Origin: Anaerolineae bacterium
Lineage (GTDB): Bacteria > Chloroflexota > Anaerolineae > JAADDB01
NCBI GenBank assembly: GCA_015486845.1
Contig: WFQU01000108.1
Location: 1 to 32,694, forward strand
Direction of reading: 5' to 3'
Length of the DNA stretch: 32,694 nt
Positions 1-8,323 of this stretch are shown here, one piece after another. Within the stretch, counting starts at the first letter, position 1, and every line of letters starts with the position of its first letter. Made by a program: the position numbers and the translations under genes. A model generated the notes under the pieces. It was not told the origin of the DNA. It made no database searches and saw only the letters and a list, made by a program, of their open reading frames with translations.

Positions 1-13
1 AAATCTACTTATT

Positions 14-42
14 TTGACAAAAAGACGGATATGCTTTAGACT
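14..42 (+). promoter_or_regulatory. Candidate sigma70-like promoter
   Basis: TTGACA at 14-19 and TAGACT at 37-42 are separated by 17 bp. The -35 is perfect and the -10 matches four of six consensus positions. It faces the MFS exporter gene 275 bp downstream. Found by eye only. Confidence 0.3.
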
Positions 43-165
43 TTTGTACTTCATAACGAAGTAAGATTTCACTCAGGCCATTTAACATTGACAGCATTTC
101 CTACTTGTAAAAAACCAAACGAACCGGAAATTGCCGGGCACATCATCGATAGCAAGCAATGAGTA

Positions 166-321
166 TTGCGTGATACAGATGCGACTGCCTATTTTGGTGG
201 TGAATCGCATGTGGACATCGATAGAATCAAGATCATACGACAATTGTCCGCGAACAGTGCAGGCACAATTCTGGATTTTTCAAGAAGCCGATATCCCGCG
301 GTCGAGGAGATGAAACGATGA
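166..321 (+). pseudogene. Possible gene remnant or tail overlapping the MFS gene
   Basis: One forward frame is open from the stop at 160-162 to a TGA at 319-321 and encodes about 51 residues from a possible TTG start. The peptide has ordinary protein composition and ends in PAVEEMKR. Its TGA overlaps the ATG of the following MFS gene (ATGA), the usual arrangement of translationally coupled genes. No ribosome site precedes the TTG, and the same frame is also open just upstream of the stop at 160-162. It could therefore be the 3' end of a decayed gene. I do not recognise the family. Confidence 0.25.
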
Positions 322-1514
322 GTCCCTCAAAACTCTGGAACCGGAACTTCACAATTCTCTGGGTAGGATTGTTGCAGTCCTATTTAGGCGATGCATTCCT
401 GAACATCGGAATCATGTGGCTGATGCTGGAACTTACCGGCTCGGCCGTTATCGTCAGCACCCTGATCATTCTGGAGAACACACCCAAAGTGTTCGGCCCC
501 CTTGCCGGCGTAGTGGTGGATCGTTCCGACAAGAAGACGCTCTTGATTTTCAGCGACCTGGTGCGAGGCGCTGTTCTGCTGGTGCTGTTTCTGCTTTACA
601 TTTCTCACAGGCTGACGGTTTGGGAAGTATATGTTGGGGTTGCGATTCTGGGGCTTTTCGCTGTTTTCTACGGGCCGGCGTTGCAAGTGGCTTTGCCCAA
701 GCTGGTGCCTCCCAAGTCTCTGACCCAGGCGAATTCACTGGTTCAAGGAGGACAACAGTTGGCCATGATCGTGGGAGCCAGCCTCGCAGGTGTAGTTCTG
801 GCTGCGTTCGGATCCGACATGGCCCTGCTGGTCGACGGGCTTTCCTTCGTAGCCTGTGGACTGATGCTCTTCGCCGTGGGGTTTCCGAAAGAATCCGGTG
901 CCACTGGCATGAACACAGAAGAGGTGCTGCAAGATCTCAAAGAAGGTTTACGCTATTTCGGCCAAGCCAGGGAGGTGCTGCTGATCACGATCATTGCCTT
1001 CGTCATCAACGCAGTTCTGGGCCCTGTAAACGTAGTTTTCCCGATATTTGCGAAGGACGTACTTGGCGGAGGCGTCGAGGCCTTCGGATTTTTGGCGTCC
1101 GCCGTAGGCGTCGGGATGCTATTGGGGAACGTTGTCGTGGCGGGCATCGGCGACAGGATATCGTATGCCCAGAGCATCGCCATTGGCTTGATCATGATGG
1201 TGCTCACGCTGGCGGCATTGGGCCTGTCCCGCTCAGTGGTCGAAGCGCTAATCGCTACGGGAACCTTAGGGCTCGCAACGCCATTTATCCAGGTCGCCTT
1301 GGTGTCCAGGCTGCAACGCAGCGTGCCGGATTCGATACAGGGACGCGTTTTCGCAACGTTGGGGTCGGTGGTGGCTCTCGCCTTCCCCGTATCGGCAGCC
1401 ATCGCCGGACAAATGCTGGAGTTGTTCCCAGTAGCCGTCTTTTTCTTCGCCAGCGCGTTTGGTATTCTCGTCGTTGCGGTGACATGGCTGGCTCGCTACG
1501 GTGTCAAAGCCTGA
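318..1514 (+). CDS. MFS transporter (drug/siderophore exporter type)
   Basis: A 398-residue polytopic membrane protein of the major facilitator superfamily, closest in style to the macrolide/enterobactin exporters (MefA/EntS group), which export small molecules using the proton gradient. Hydrophobic segments alternate with short loops along the whole length, consistent with about 12 helices. The loop after helix 2 carries the family signature GVVVDRSDKK (residues 64-73; Asp68-Arg69). The length is normal for the family. The ATG is supported by AGGAG at 305-309, 8 nt upstream. The start overlaps the stop of a short upstream frame, and a GH13 gene remnant follows within about 20 bp. The substrate cannot be inferred from sequence or neighbours. 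Confidence 0.9.
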   Translation: MSPSKLWNRNFTILWVGLLQSYLGDAFLNIGIMWLMLELTGSAVIVSTLIILENTPKVFGPLAGVVVDRSDKKTLLIFSDLVRGAVLLVLFLLYISHRLTVWEVYVGVAILGLFAVFYGPALQVALPKLVPPKSLTQANSLVQGGQQLAMIVGASLAGVVLAAFGSDMALLVDGLSFVACGLMLFAVGFPKESGATGMNTEEVLQDLKEGLRYFGQAREVLLITIIAFVINAVLGPVNVVFPIFAKDVLGGGVEAFGFLASAVGVGMLLGNVVVAGIGDRISYAQSIAIGLIMMVLTLAALGLSRSVVEALIATGTLGLATPFIQVALVSRLQRSVPDSIQGRVFATLGSVVALAFPVSAAIAGQMLELFPVAVFFFASAFGILVVAVTWLARYGVKA

Positions 1515-1534
1515 AACATGTTTGCAATGCGTCT

Positions 1535-1801
1535 CGTCCGGCGGGGGAACAACGCATTTTCTCGTGGCATTCGTCCGTTTTGGCGTTGCTCCGCCGGGCG
1601 CGGCAGAACGAAGACGCCGTGTTGTGCCTGACCAACGTTTCCCCGCGCCCTGTGACTGTCCCAGTCGATTTGCCCGCTGTGGGGCTGCGCGACGGCCAAT
1701 CCTGCCGGGATTTGCTGGATGACGGCGTGTATGCGCCTGCTGCCGGCCGGTTAGACATCACCTTAGCCCCTTATCAGAGCATCTGGTTAGTCACGGCTTG
1801 A
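1535..1801 (+). pseudogene. C-terminal remnant of a GH13 sucrose phosphorylase-like enzyme
   Basis: The frame ending in TGA at 1799-1801 encodes about 88 residues that read like the C-terminal beta-domain of GH13 subfamily 18 enzymes (sucrose or glucosylglycerate phosphorylase). Clues are RPAGEQRIF, then VLALLRRAR, VLCLTNVSPRPVTVPVDLP, RDLL and the closing PYQSIWLV. The catalytic barrel is absent: upstream lies the complete MFS gene in another frame, ending at 1514. No start codon or ribosome site fits this piece. It is read as a truncated gene left by a rearrangement. The family call rests on the C-terminal pattern alone. Confidence 0.6.
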
Positions 1802-1869
1802 TCGCAGTTACTCTTTTTCATTGTGAGGAGAAGAAAGAATACTTCGTAAAACAATTTCATCTTCCGAAT

Positions 1870-2067
1870 TGCGCTCCTCTGAAAATAGAACGCAGATTAA
1901 CGCTGATGCACGCTGATCTTAATTTTCATTCGCTGTGGTGTGCCGTAGGCTCATGATAACTCCTCTGAAAATAAAAATGGGACGCAGATCAACGCAGGCT
2001 GCGCACGCAGATAAAAAACAATCCCCTTTTAGAAGTTCAACTTCTTCAAGAAGTTGAACTTCTAATC
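1870..2067 (+). repeat. Composite dispersed repeat: GCAGAT-rich units plus double palindrome
   Basis: CCTCTGAAAATAGAACGCAG starts the block at about 1876, and related units follow at 1888-1920 and 1954-2017. The unit core GCTGCGCACGCAGATAAAAA lies at 1998-2017. The block ends in the double palindrome, with AGAAGTTCAACTTCT at 2031-2045, loop TCA, and its complement at 2049-2063. Positions 1984-2067 match 32397-32480 with two mismatches and no gaps. No gene is visible here. Confidence 0.85.
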
Positions 2068-2660
2068 AAAGATAATCTCACCTCCTTTTTCTCTTTCGAG
2101 GGCGCTGCCCTCGAGCTCCCGGCAGGGGAACCGTACGGTTCCCCTCCAACCCTTCCGAAATGCGTTCCCCCGGCTAAGCTGGTAAAACAAATTAAATAGG
2201 TCACTGATTGCTGCTTAGGCAAGCCGGTCGCGACGTTAATACGAATGATTTCTATTCTCGGGCCTGGTTCACACTATCGAATAGCATCAAACCGGTCCAA
2301 ACTCGAGCCGCCAACGATATGTCAGAACTGATTGCCGACAGGATAGCAGCGGATAGCAGCGTGGCGGTAGAAAATGATCGCCCAAAAAAACCAGCCACGG
2401 TGCAGCCGAGGACCTTTTTCAGGGAGTCTGGAGGGTGAAACGCCCCCAATAGGGGTTTGGAGGCTGGCCCCCAAGAGAGAAAATAAAATAGATTGTCAGC
2501 CGTCATCAACTAACCCAATCCCTATCGCCGTAGCATTACCTCTCAAGCCTGCGATCCCCAATCTTGTCAAGAGATTTTCAGCCGCTGTGGCGCGCCTGTC
2601 TGCGTGCCCGCACAGGCAGGCCGCAGGTTCCTCACGTCTCTGTACTTTGGCGTTAGCTTC
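2068..2660. other. Intergenic stretch with hairpins, no convincing gene
   Basis: It contains a perfect 20-bp palindrome (GGGGAACCGTACGGTTCCCC, 2125-2144), degenerate GGAGGG/CCCCC-rich text around 2405-2475 that looks like worn repeat, and a hairpin at 2594-2621 (9-bp stem with one wobble) 40 bp beyond the thpR stop. The hairpin has no T-run. Short open frames on both strands have repeat-derived sequence and are not credible genes. Confidence 0.6.
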
Positions 2661-3269
2661 TCATCCCGCCGGTAGCGATGTAAATGGAAAGCGACCTAAC
2701 GGCGTGTAAACAGCTCCGCCCGGGCGCAGCGTACTGCGGAAAAAGGTTACCGAATCCACCAGCCATTGTTCTATCGGTGGTGCCGGCGTGGTCCGGACGA
2801 TCTCGCCCACGGCAGCAATATCCCGGGCGGAAGTGTTACGGTTTAGCCGGCCCAACGTCAAATGCGGCGAGAATCCTCGCTTTTCCGTGGGCCAACCTAA
2901 CGGCGCAATATGTTGCTCCAACGCGTGCTGCAAAATTTGTAGTGCGGCGATATCTCCAGCGATGCCCAACCATACCACCCGGGGGCGGCGGCAATGAGGA
3001 AAACAGCCATATGCAGCACTGTGCAGGACGAATGGTGCCAAGGGACGTGCTGTTTGCGCCAGCGCTCCCCGCAACGCTGACAATTTAGAAGCCGGCGTCT
3101 CACCCAAAAACTTCAACGTGACGTGAATGCCGGCCGGTCGTGTCCAGCGCACCGCCCCGGCCGGCATACGACGTCGCAAATCAGCTTGCCAATCCTCCAA
3201 CAGCGCCGTCAGTGCCGGGGATAGCTCGACGGCAATGAACGTGCGCAAAGATTTCTCGTCCTTTACCAT
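2661..3269 (-). CDS. thpR: RNA 2',3'-cyclic phosphodiesterase (2'-5' RNA ligase family)
   Basis: A 202-residue 2H phosphoesterase of the ThpR/LigT family. Members hydrolyse 2',3'-cyclic phosphate RNA ends to 2'-phosphates and can ligate tRNA halves in vitro. Both catalytic HxT motifs are present: HVTLKFLG (His49, Thr51) and HLTLGRL (His136, Thr138), in the two symmetrical lobes. The N-terminal FIAVEL strand and the length are typical. The ATG is preceded by GGGAGAGG about 7 nt upstream. It is probably the last gene of a minus-strand unit behind the acyl-CoA synthetase gene, with a 25-codon ORF in the gap. The family has no obvious metabolic link to that upstream gene. Confidence 0.92.
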   Translation of the reverse strand: MVKDEKSLRTFIAVELSPALTALLEDWQADLRRRMPAGAVRWTRPAGIHVTLKFLGETPASKLSALRGALAQTARPLAPFVLHSAAYGCFPHCRRPRVVWLGIAGDIAALQILQHALEQHIAPLGWPTEKRGFSPHLTLGRLNRNTSARDIAAVGEIVRTTPAPPIEQWLVDSVTFFRSTLRPGGAVYTPLGRFPFTSLPAG

Positions 3270-3284
3270 ACCAGATCCTCTCCC

Positions 3285-3362
3285 TTACCAAGCATTGGCC
3301 CATTCAGAACGTCGCAGGTCGGTTTCGCCGCAGTCACCGCGCTTCCATTCGCCAGGCCGCAT
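3285..3362 (-). CDS. 25-residue ORF, degenerate RanBP2-type zinc finger-like peptide
   Basis: The ATG at 3360-3362 shares one base with the TGA of the upstream acyl-CoA synthetase gene (TGATG), allowing translational coupling. The peptide contains EWKRGDCGETDLRRSEW. Its spacing recalls RanBP2-type fingers (W-x-C-x2-C-x3-N-x6-C-x2-C), but only one of the four metal cysteines remains (Cys11); the others are Arg, Ala and Trp. It may be a decayed zinc-finger gene, a coupled micro-ORF, or chance. It ends 15 bp before the thpR start. Confidence 0.3.
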   Translation of the reverse strand: MRPGEWKRGDCGETDLRRSEWANAW

Positions 3363-5488
3363 CACGACCCATTGAGGATAATCCTCGGATCCACGGCGCG
3401 AACGCCCCGGCTGGCCGGCAGCACCAGCAACGGATTCAAATCCAGCTCGGCAATCTGCGGGATATCGGCCAAGAGCTGCCCGACGCGCACGATGGTTTGC
3501 CGCAACGCGTCCCGATCCGCCGGGGGAGCGCCACGCAGCCCGGCTAACAACTTCGCCGCGGCGGTATCGTCGATCATCCGCCCCGCCTCGGCGCTGGAAA
3601 GCGGCGCCAGCCGGAAAGTCACCTGCCCCAACAATTCCACCAGGACGCCGCCGACGCCGAACATGAGCAGCGGGCCGAAATGCGGGTCTCGCGTGCCACC
3701 GACGATGACTTCCTGCCCGCCGCTGACCATTTCTTGCACTAAGACGCCGTCGATGCGGGCTCGTGGTTTGGTTGCCCGGGCGTTAGCGATGATCCCGGCG
3801 AACGCTTCCCGCACAGCTTGATCGTCCGCCACCCCAACTTTCACGCCGCCAACGTCCGATTTATGCAGGATGTCCGGCGATTGCAATTTGAGCACTACCG
3901 GGTAGCCAAAAGCCTTTGCCCGAGCGACCGCTTCGTCTGCACGCTTGGCCAATGCGCTGCCGGGGGTGGGAATGCCGTAAGCGTGCAGAATCGCTTCGCT
4001 CTCCGCCGCGCTCAGGGCGGTGCGTTTCTCGGCCAACGCTTGTTGCACGATAGCCGCGGCGCACTGCCGGTCTGCCTCGGCGACCGACTCCGGCGGGACA
4101 TTGTCCACCGGCGGGCGGTTGTGCCACCGGTACAAAGTGCCCAGCGCAGCAGCCGCAGCGCTGGGAAAAGTGAAAGTGGGTATGCCGGCGGCCAGCGTGC
4201 GCTGCGCTGCTTCAGTCACCGCGTCGCCGCCCAAGAAACACGCTACCACCGGCTTGTCCGCCGGGACCGCTTGCACAGCGTCGATGATTTCCCGGCTTAC
4301 TTCGCGAGCGTCCACCACCGCTTGCGGCACGTGGATCACCAGGATACCGTCCGTCGAGTGATCTTGCAGCACCGCTTTGACGGCCAACCCGTAATGTTCC
4401 GGGAAAGCGCCGCCCAACATGTCGATGGGCGCGGTCAGCGCGGCGGCGGCCGGCAGATGCGGTTGCAGTGCGGCGATGGTCTCCGGCGCCGAGACGGCCA
4501 AATGCAGTCCGTGCCGCTCCAGCGCGTCCGCGGCCAGGGCGCCGGGGCCGCCGGCGTTGGTGATAATGGCGATGTTGCGGCCGGCCAGCGTTTGGTGTGC
4601 GGTGAGCAGCAGTGCGCTGTCGAATAGTTCATCCAGCGTGTCCACCTGCACGATGCCGGTCTGCCGGAAAAGCGCCTGGTAGGCGGCGTCGTTGCTGGCC
4701 AGCGCGCCGGTGTGCGAAGCGGTGGCCCGTTGACCACTGGCGGTACGCCCGGATTTCAGCGCCAGGACCGGTTTTTGGGCTGCAACCTCTTCGGCCACTT
4801 GCAGGAAACGGCGCGGGTTGTGAATTTCTTCGATGTACAGCGTGATGACGGTGCTGCCCGGGTCATCTTGCAGATAGGGCAGCAGGTCGCTCTCGGTGAC
4901 ATCCGCTTCGTTGCCGACGCTGAGAAAGACGGAGAAGCCGATCCCCCGCTGTTTGCTCCAGTCGATGACGCCGCCACAGAGCGCGCCGGACTGGGAGAGG
5001 AAAGCGATCTTGCCAGGTAGCGGCATCCCTTTGACGAAAGTCGTGTTCAGCGGCGTGTTGGTGTCAATGACGCCGATGCCGTTAGGCCCCATCAGGCGCA
5101 TGTCGTACTGTTTGGCGATGGCGACCAACCGGTCTTCCAGCGTTTTGCCGTCCGGGCCGGCTTCCCGGAAGCCGCCGGTGATGACGATGACCGCTTTGAC
5201 CCCGCGCCGGCCGCACGCTTCCATGGTGGCGGCAACGTAAGGCGCCGGGACAATAATGATGGCCAATTCGACCGGGTCCGGCACCTGGCTGATGTCCGGG
5301 TAACACGTTTTGCCGAGGATTTCGCTGGCTCTCGGGTTGACCGGGTAGACCGGGCCGGGGAAGCCGTATTCCGGGTGCAGTAAATTCTGCAGGATGCCGA
5401 AACTCAGTTTCTCCGGGTGCTGCGACGCGCCGATGAGCGCAATGCCGGTGGGACGGAAGAATGGTCGCAAAGAGTTGTCTTTGTTCAA
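3362..5488 (-). CDS. ADP-forming acetyl/acyl-CoA synthetase, alpha-beta fusion
   Basis: About 708 residues, the normal size for the fused form of ADP-forming acyl-CoA synthetase. The enzyme reversibly makes acid plus ATP from acyl-CoA, ADP and phosphate, conserving energy in fermentation. The order is an N-terminal CoA-binding Rossmann domain (IALIGAS, YPVNPR), succinyl-CoA ligase-like domains (LMGPNGIGVID, FLSQSGALCGG), the phosphorylated-histidine motif ASHTGALAS, then an ATP-grasp domain with ILHKSDVGGV and a C-terminal AELDLNPL. All key motifs are intact. The TTG at 5488 is preferred because AGGGGG lies 7-8 nt upstream; an in-frame TTG at 5509 lacks such a site. The aldehyde oxidoreductase and alcohol dehydrogenase genes lie upstream on the same strand, consistent with an aldehyde-to-acid-to-CoA route. 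The acid used cannot be told. Confidence 0.93.
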   Translation of the reverse strand: MNKDNSLRPFFRPTGIALIGASQHPEKLSFGILQNLLHPEYGFPGPVYPVNPRASEILGKTCYPDISQVPDPVELAIIIVPAPYVAATMEACGRRGVKAVIVITGGFREAGPDGKTLEDRLVAIAKQYDMRLMGPNGIGVIDTNTPLNTTFVKGMPLPGKIAFLSQSGALCGGVIDWSKQRGIGFSVFLSVGNEADVTESDLLPYLQDDPGSTVITLYIEEIHNPRRFLQVAEEVAAQKPVLALKSGRTASGQRATASHTGALASNDAAYQALFRQTGIVQVDTLDELFDSALLLTAHQTLAGRNIAIITNAGGPGALAADALERHGLHLAVSAPETIAALQPHLPAAAALTAPIDMLGGAFPEHYGLAVKAVLQDHSTDGILVIHVPQAVVDAREVSREIIDAVQAVPADKPVVACFLGGDAVTEAAQRTLAAGIPTFTFPSAAAAALGTLYRWHNRPPVDNVPPESVAEADRQCAAAIVQQALAEKRTALSAAESEAILHAYGIPTPGSALAKRADEAVARAKAFGYPVVLKLQSPDILHKSDVGGVKVGVADDQAVREAFAGIIANARATKPRARIDGVLVQEMVSGGQEVIVGGTRDPHFGPLLMFGVGGVLVELLGQVTFRLAPLSSAEAGRMIDDTAAAKLLAGLRGAPPADRDALRQTIVRVGQLLADIPQIAELDLNPLLVLPASRGVRAVDPRIILNGS

Positions 5489-5516
5489 TGTTGAACCCCC
5501 TGGAAACAAATCATAG

Positions 5517-5558
5517 AACGCAGATTAACGCAGGCTGCGCACGCAGATAAAAAACAAT
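5517..5558 (+). repeat. GCAGAT-rich dispersed repeat
   Basis: It carries an exact copy of GCTGCGCACGCAGATAAAAA at 5534-5553, preceded by AACGCAGATTAACGCAG. It sits directly upstream of the acyl-CoA synthetase start. Same family as the copies at 1998, 7850, 30883 and 32411. Confidence 0.8.
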
Positions 5559-5649
5559 GACCGATAATGATTCTAAGCTGGCCGCGGCCGCGACCGCGCC
5601 GGTGGAGAAGCCCCTATGTGCCTGCGTAGCTTCAGCCGCCCCGGACTAT

Positions 5650-5779
5650 GTGCCGGCTACAGCCCGCCCGGGGCTAAAGCCGCCGGGCTACATTTTAAGA
5701 AGCCCGCTAAACCGGGCTATGCATAGGCTCCTTCAGGAGCCTTTCCCTCACGTAGCCCGCAGATTTCACCTGCGGGCGC
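5650..5779 (+). repeat. GC-rich hairpin-pair repeat
   Basis: It holds the 20-mer CCCGCCCGGGGCTAAAGCCG at 5663-5682, which also occurs exactly at 8157 and 30940. A second hairpin follows (AGCCCGCTAAACCGGGCT, about 5701-5718), then GGCTCCTTCAGGAGCC and TAGCCCGCAGATTTCACCTG, each able to fold. Four short stems in about 130 bp, with no gene. Confidence 0.75.
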
Positions 5780-5860
5780 TCGACTGGATAATCCCCTTTC
5801 CACAGCGCATCCACATCTCTCGTTCATCGTTACCCGGGACTGAAAGCCGTCGGGCAAATC

Positions 5861-5893
5861 AGAAGTTCAACTTCTTTGAGAAGTTGAACTTCT
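5861..5893. repeat. 33-bp double palindrome
   Basis: AGAAGTTCAACTTCT (5861-5875), loop TTG, then the exact reverse complement (5879-5893). Each 15-nt arm is itself a palindrome around its central base. It lies 21 bp beyond the stop of the aldehyde oxidoreductase gene and could fold in its 3' end. Confidence 0.9.
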
Positions 5894-5914
5894 ACAGTCA
5901 CCTTTTGACTATCA

Positions 5915-7771
5915 TTATGCTGCAGGATACAGATCATCGGCAATTTCCGGCAGGCCTAATGCTGACAGTTTTTCCCGGGTTGGCTTGCCGCTTTCTGAAT
6001 CCCATTGCCTGGCCTGGTAGTATTCCCGGCGCAGCAGTTTTTCGTCCGGAACAAACCCCTCGGTGCCCCCCTCCGACAGCGGCTGCCGCAGCAGCTTGGG
6101 CAACCTTTCCCCGGCCGGCGTGTAACCCAGCCGGATATTCAGCGCCCGCTGCAGGTTAAAAATGCGTTCCCCGGCGGTCAGCGCTTCTTCCGGGCTGAAA
6201 TCGCGCCCGGTGGCCGCGTTGAGCAGCGCCAAATAGTCCGGCACCGGCGCGGTGGAGAAAATGCACGCCACCAGCGAATTGACCACGCTGTTCCAATTCT
6301 GATGCCGGGCCACGTAAGCCGCTTTGCCCTCGTCCACGTGGGCGCCGGGGGTCGTGATACCCAGCGCTTCGAAATCGCGGCCGTTCTCGACCCAATAATA
6401 GTCGGAATGGTTGTGGCTGCCGCCGATGGGGGAGGTCATGTAGGAAATGGCCATGCCGGAATACGCCCGCGGGTCATGCATGGCCGGCGACATGCCATTG
6501 AACTGCACCGCCAATTCGTCCGCGCCGAAATGCTCCGCAAACCGCTGCACGCCTAAAGCCAGCAGCGCGCCGAAACCGCGCCGGTAAGCGATGTCTTGCA
6601 CCAGTTTGATGGTGAGATCTGGATCGTTCCATTGCAGGGAGAGGCCGCCGGTATCCGCCGGGCTGATGATCCCCTCCTGGAAGAGGTAAATCGCCAGGGC
6701 GATGACATTGCCGGCGCTGATAGTGTCCAGCCCCAACCGGTCGCACAGATGGCCGGCGTAGGCGATGGCTTCCAGGTTGTCCACCAACAGAAGGCTGCCG
6801 AACGCGCCGATGGTCTCGTATTCCGGGCCTTTCACTTCGCCGCCGGTGGCGTATTTCCCGCCGGGAATAGTGACTTTGCGGCCGCAGGCGACCAGACAGC
6901 CGTAACATCCTTCCCGGCCGGTGAGGATCGTTTCGGTCATGCTGTTGCCGCTGATGTCGAAGGCACCGTCGAATTCTCCCTGGGTGAAGTAGCGCACCGG
7001 CAGGGCACCCAAGAGGTGTAAATAGTCCAAATTGCCGGCGGTGCCGCTGGTGCGCAAAATGTCGGAAAGGACATCGTCGCGGAAAGCTTTTTTCACGCGG
7101 CTGGCAATAGCGGCGAATCGCTCCGGGTACGCCACCGGCATGTCCGGCGCGTTTCTGCCCCGCACGGCGATGGCTTTGAGCCGCTTGGCGCCCATCACCG
7201 CGCCCAAGCCGGTGCGGGCAGCCATCCGCCCGTTGTCGTGGACGACCCCCGCGTAGAGCACGCCGTTTTCCCCGGCGGGGCCGATGCATCCCACCCGCAC
7301 TTTGTTATCGCTGAGGGCTTGCCGGATGTACGCCTGGGTCGCCGGCGCGTCCAGTCCCCACAGCGCCGAGGCATCGCGCAGGTCGGCGCCCTGGTTGTCG
7401 ATGTTCAGCCAGAGCGGCGTCGCGGCCTGGCCAGTAATGATGATCCCGTCGTAGCCGGCGTGGCGCAACGCCGCGCCGACGACCCCGCCCACGTTGGACT
7501 CACCCAGCCAGCCGGTAAGGGGAGAACGTCCCACCACCACGTGTCGGCCGGTCAGCGGCGAGGAACTGCCGGTGAGAGGGCCTGTCATGATGATGAGCGG
7601 GTTCTCCGGCGCCAGCGGATCGGCCGACTTGTCCAGCATGTCGTACAGATAGCGGGCTGCCACGCCGCTGCCGCCGATGAAATCCCGGGCGTAGTTTTCG
7701 TTCAGCGGTATATCTTCTGCTGTCCCCGCCGATAGATCTACTCTGAGCAATTTACCGTAATAACCTTGCAT
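5915..7771 (-). CDS. Aldehyde:ferredoxin oxidoreductase (tungsten/molybdopterin family)
   Basis: A 618-residue cytoplasmic enzyme of the AOR family, which oxidises aldehydes to acids (or reduces acids) with ferredoxin through a tungsto- or molybdo-bispterin and one Fe4S4 cluster. The N-terminus MQGYYGKLLRVDL and FIGGSGVAARYLYD is typical. The cluster ligands are Cys289, Cys292 and Cys296 (CYGCLVAC) and Cys503 (LVACIF). Pterin-binding landmarks include GPLTG, GAVMGAKRLKAIAV and CDRLGLDTIS. The length matches the family. The ATG is fixed by GGGAGGTGAT just upstream. Neighbouring acyl-CoA synthetase and alcohol dehydrogenase genes on the same strand suggest fermentative aldehyde turnover. The metal and the aldehyde are not readable from sequence. 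Confidence 0.95.
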   Translation of the reverse strand: MQGYYGKLLRVDLSAGTAEDIPLNENYARDFIGGSGVAARYLYDMLDKSADPLAPENPLIIMTGPLTGSSSPLTGRHVVVGRSPLTGWLGESNVGGVVGAALRHAGYDGIIITGQAATPLWLNIDNQGADLRDASALWGLDAPATQAYIRQALSDNKVRVGCIGPAGENGVLYAGVVHDNGRMAARTGLGAVMGAKRLKAIAVRGRNAPDMPVAYPERFAAIASRVKKAFRDDVLSDILRTSGTAGNLDYLHLLGALPVRYFTQGEFDGAFDISGNSMTETILTGREGCYGCLVACGRKVTIPGGKYATGGEVKGPEYETIGAFGSLLLVDNLEAIAYAGHLCDRLGLDTISAGNVIALAIYLFQEGIISPADTGGLSLQWNDPDLTIKLVQDIAYRRGFGALLALGVQRFAEHFGADELAVQFNGMSPAMHDPRAYSGMAISYMTSPIGGSHNHSDYYWVENGRDFEALGITTPGAHVDEGKAAYVARHQNWNSVVNSLVACIFSTAPVPDYLALLNAATGRDFSPEEALTAGERIFNLQRALNIRLGYTPAGERLPKLLRQPLSEGGTEGFVPDEKLLRREYYQARQWDSESGKPTREKLSALGLPEIADDLYPAA

Positions 7772-8323
7772 GCATCACCTCCCTGTAAATACTCGACGCG
7801 AAGCCGTTGAGGCACAGCGAAAAAATAGTCAGGACGCAGATTAACGCTGGCTGCGCACGCAGATCAAAAACAATGGTCAAAAAATTAGTAACAGATTCTC
7901 TCCTGAAAATAAACTTCTCTGGAGGGTGGCTGAGGGCATTACCCTCGGCTACCCTCTTCTCCGGAAGATAGAACGTCGATCAACACTGATGCCCTATTTC
8001 AGAAGTTCAACTTCTCGCAGAAGTTGAACTTCTAATCGACAGCGTTCTCCGCCCGAGCGCTGAAGATGCCGTCGTTGGAAAAGTGCGGCGCCTTTCCCAG
8101 CAATGGAAACCATTTCGGTGCGGCTTCAGCCATCCAAAACCAAGTATCGGCAACAGCCCGCCCGGGGCTAAAGCCGCCGGGCTACATTAAGCCCAAGCCC
8201 GCTAAAGCGGGACGAAGTTTGTTTTTCAAACTGTTCACTTTTGGCTCTGCTTTGCGTCTTAAGCCCCTTGGCGGCTTTGCGTTAGATTCGTGGATAGTGT
8301 ACAAGAATTTCGTTGGTAAAGTA
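7772..8323. repeat. Repeat-filled spacer between the AOR and ADH genes
   Basis: From left to right: a GCAGAT-rich unit (7832-7874, one mismatch to the core at 7850), a worn copy (about 7967-7990), the double palindrome (8001-8033, loop CGC), a 27-bp linker ending at 8060, and a GC-rich hairpin pair (8148-8213, with the exact 20-mer at 8157-8176). Positions 8001-8060 match 32444-32503 except in the loop. The open frame running through here on the plus strand is repeat plus antisense of the alcohol dehydrogenase gene. Confidence 0.85.

Noticed and set aside
2208-2509. Short open frames on both strands
   Set aside because: They read through worn GGAGGG/CCCCC repeat text, without start signals or a recognisable protein pattern.
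6474-7289. 271-codon minus-strand frame inside the AOR gene
   Set aside because: An out-of-frame shadow rich in Arg/His, overlapping an intact, motif-complete AOR gene.
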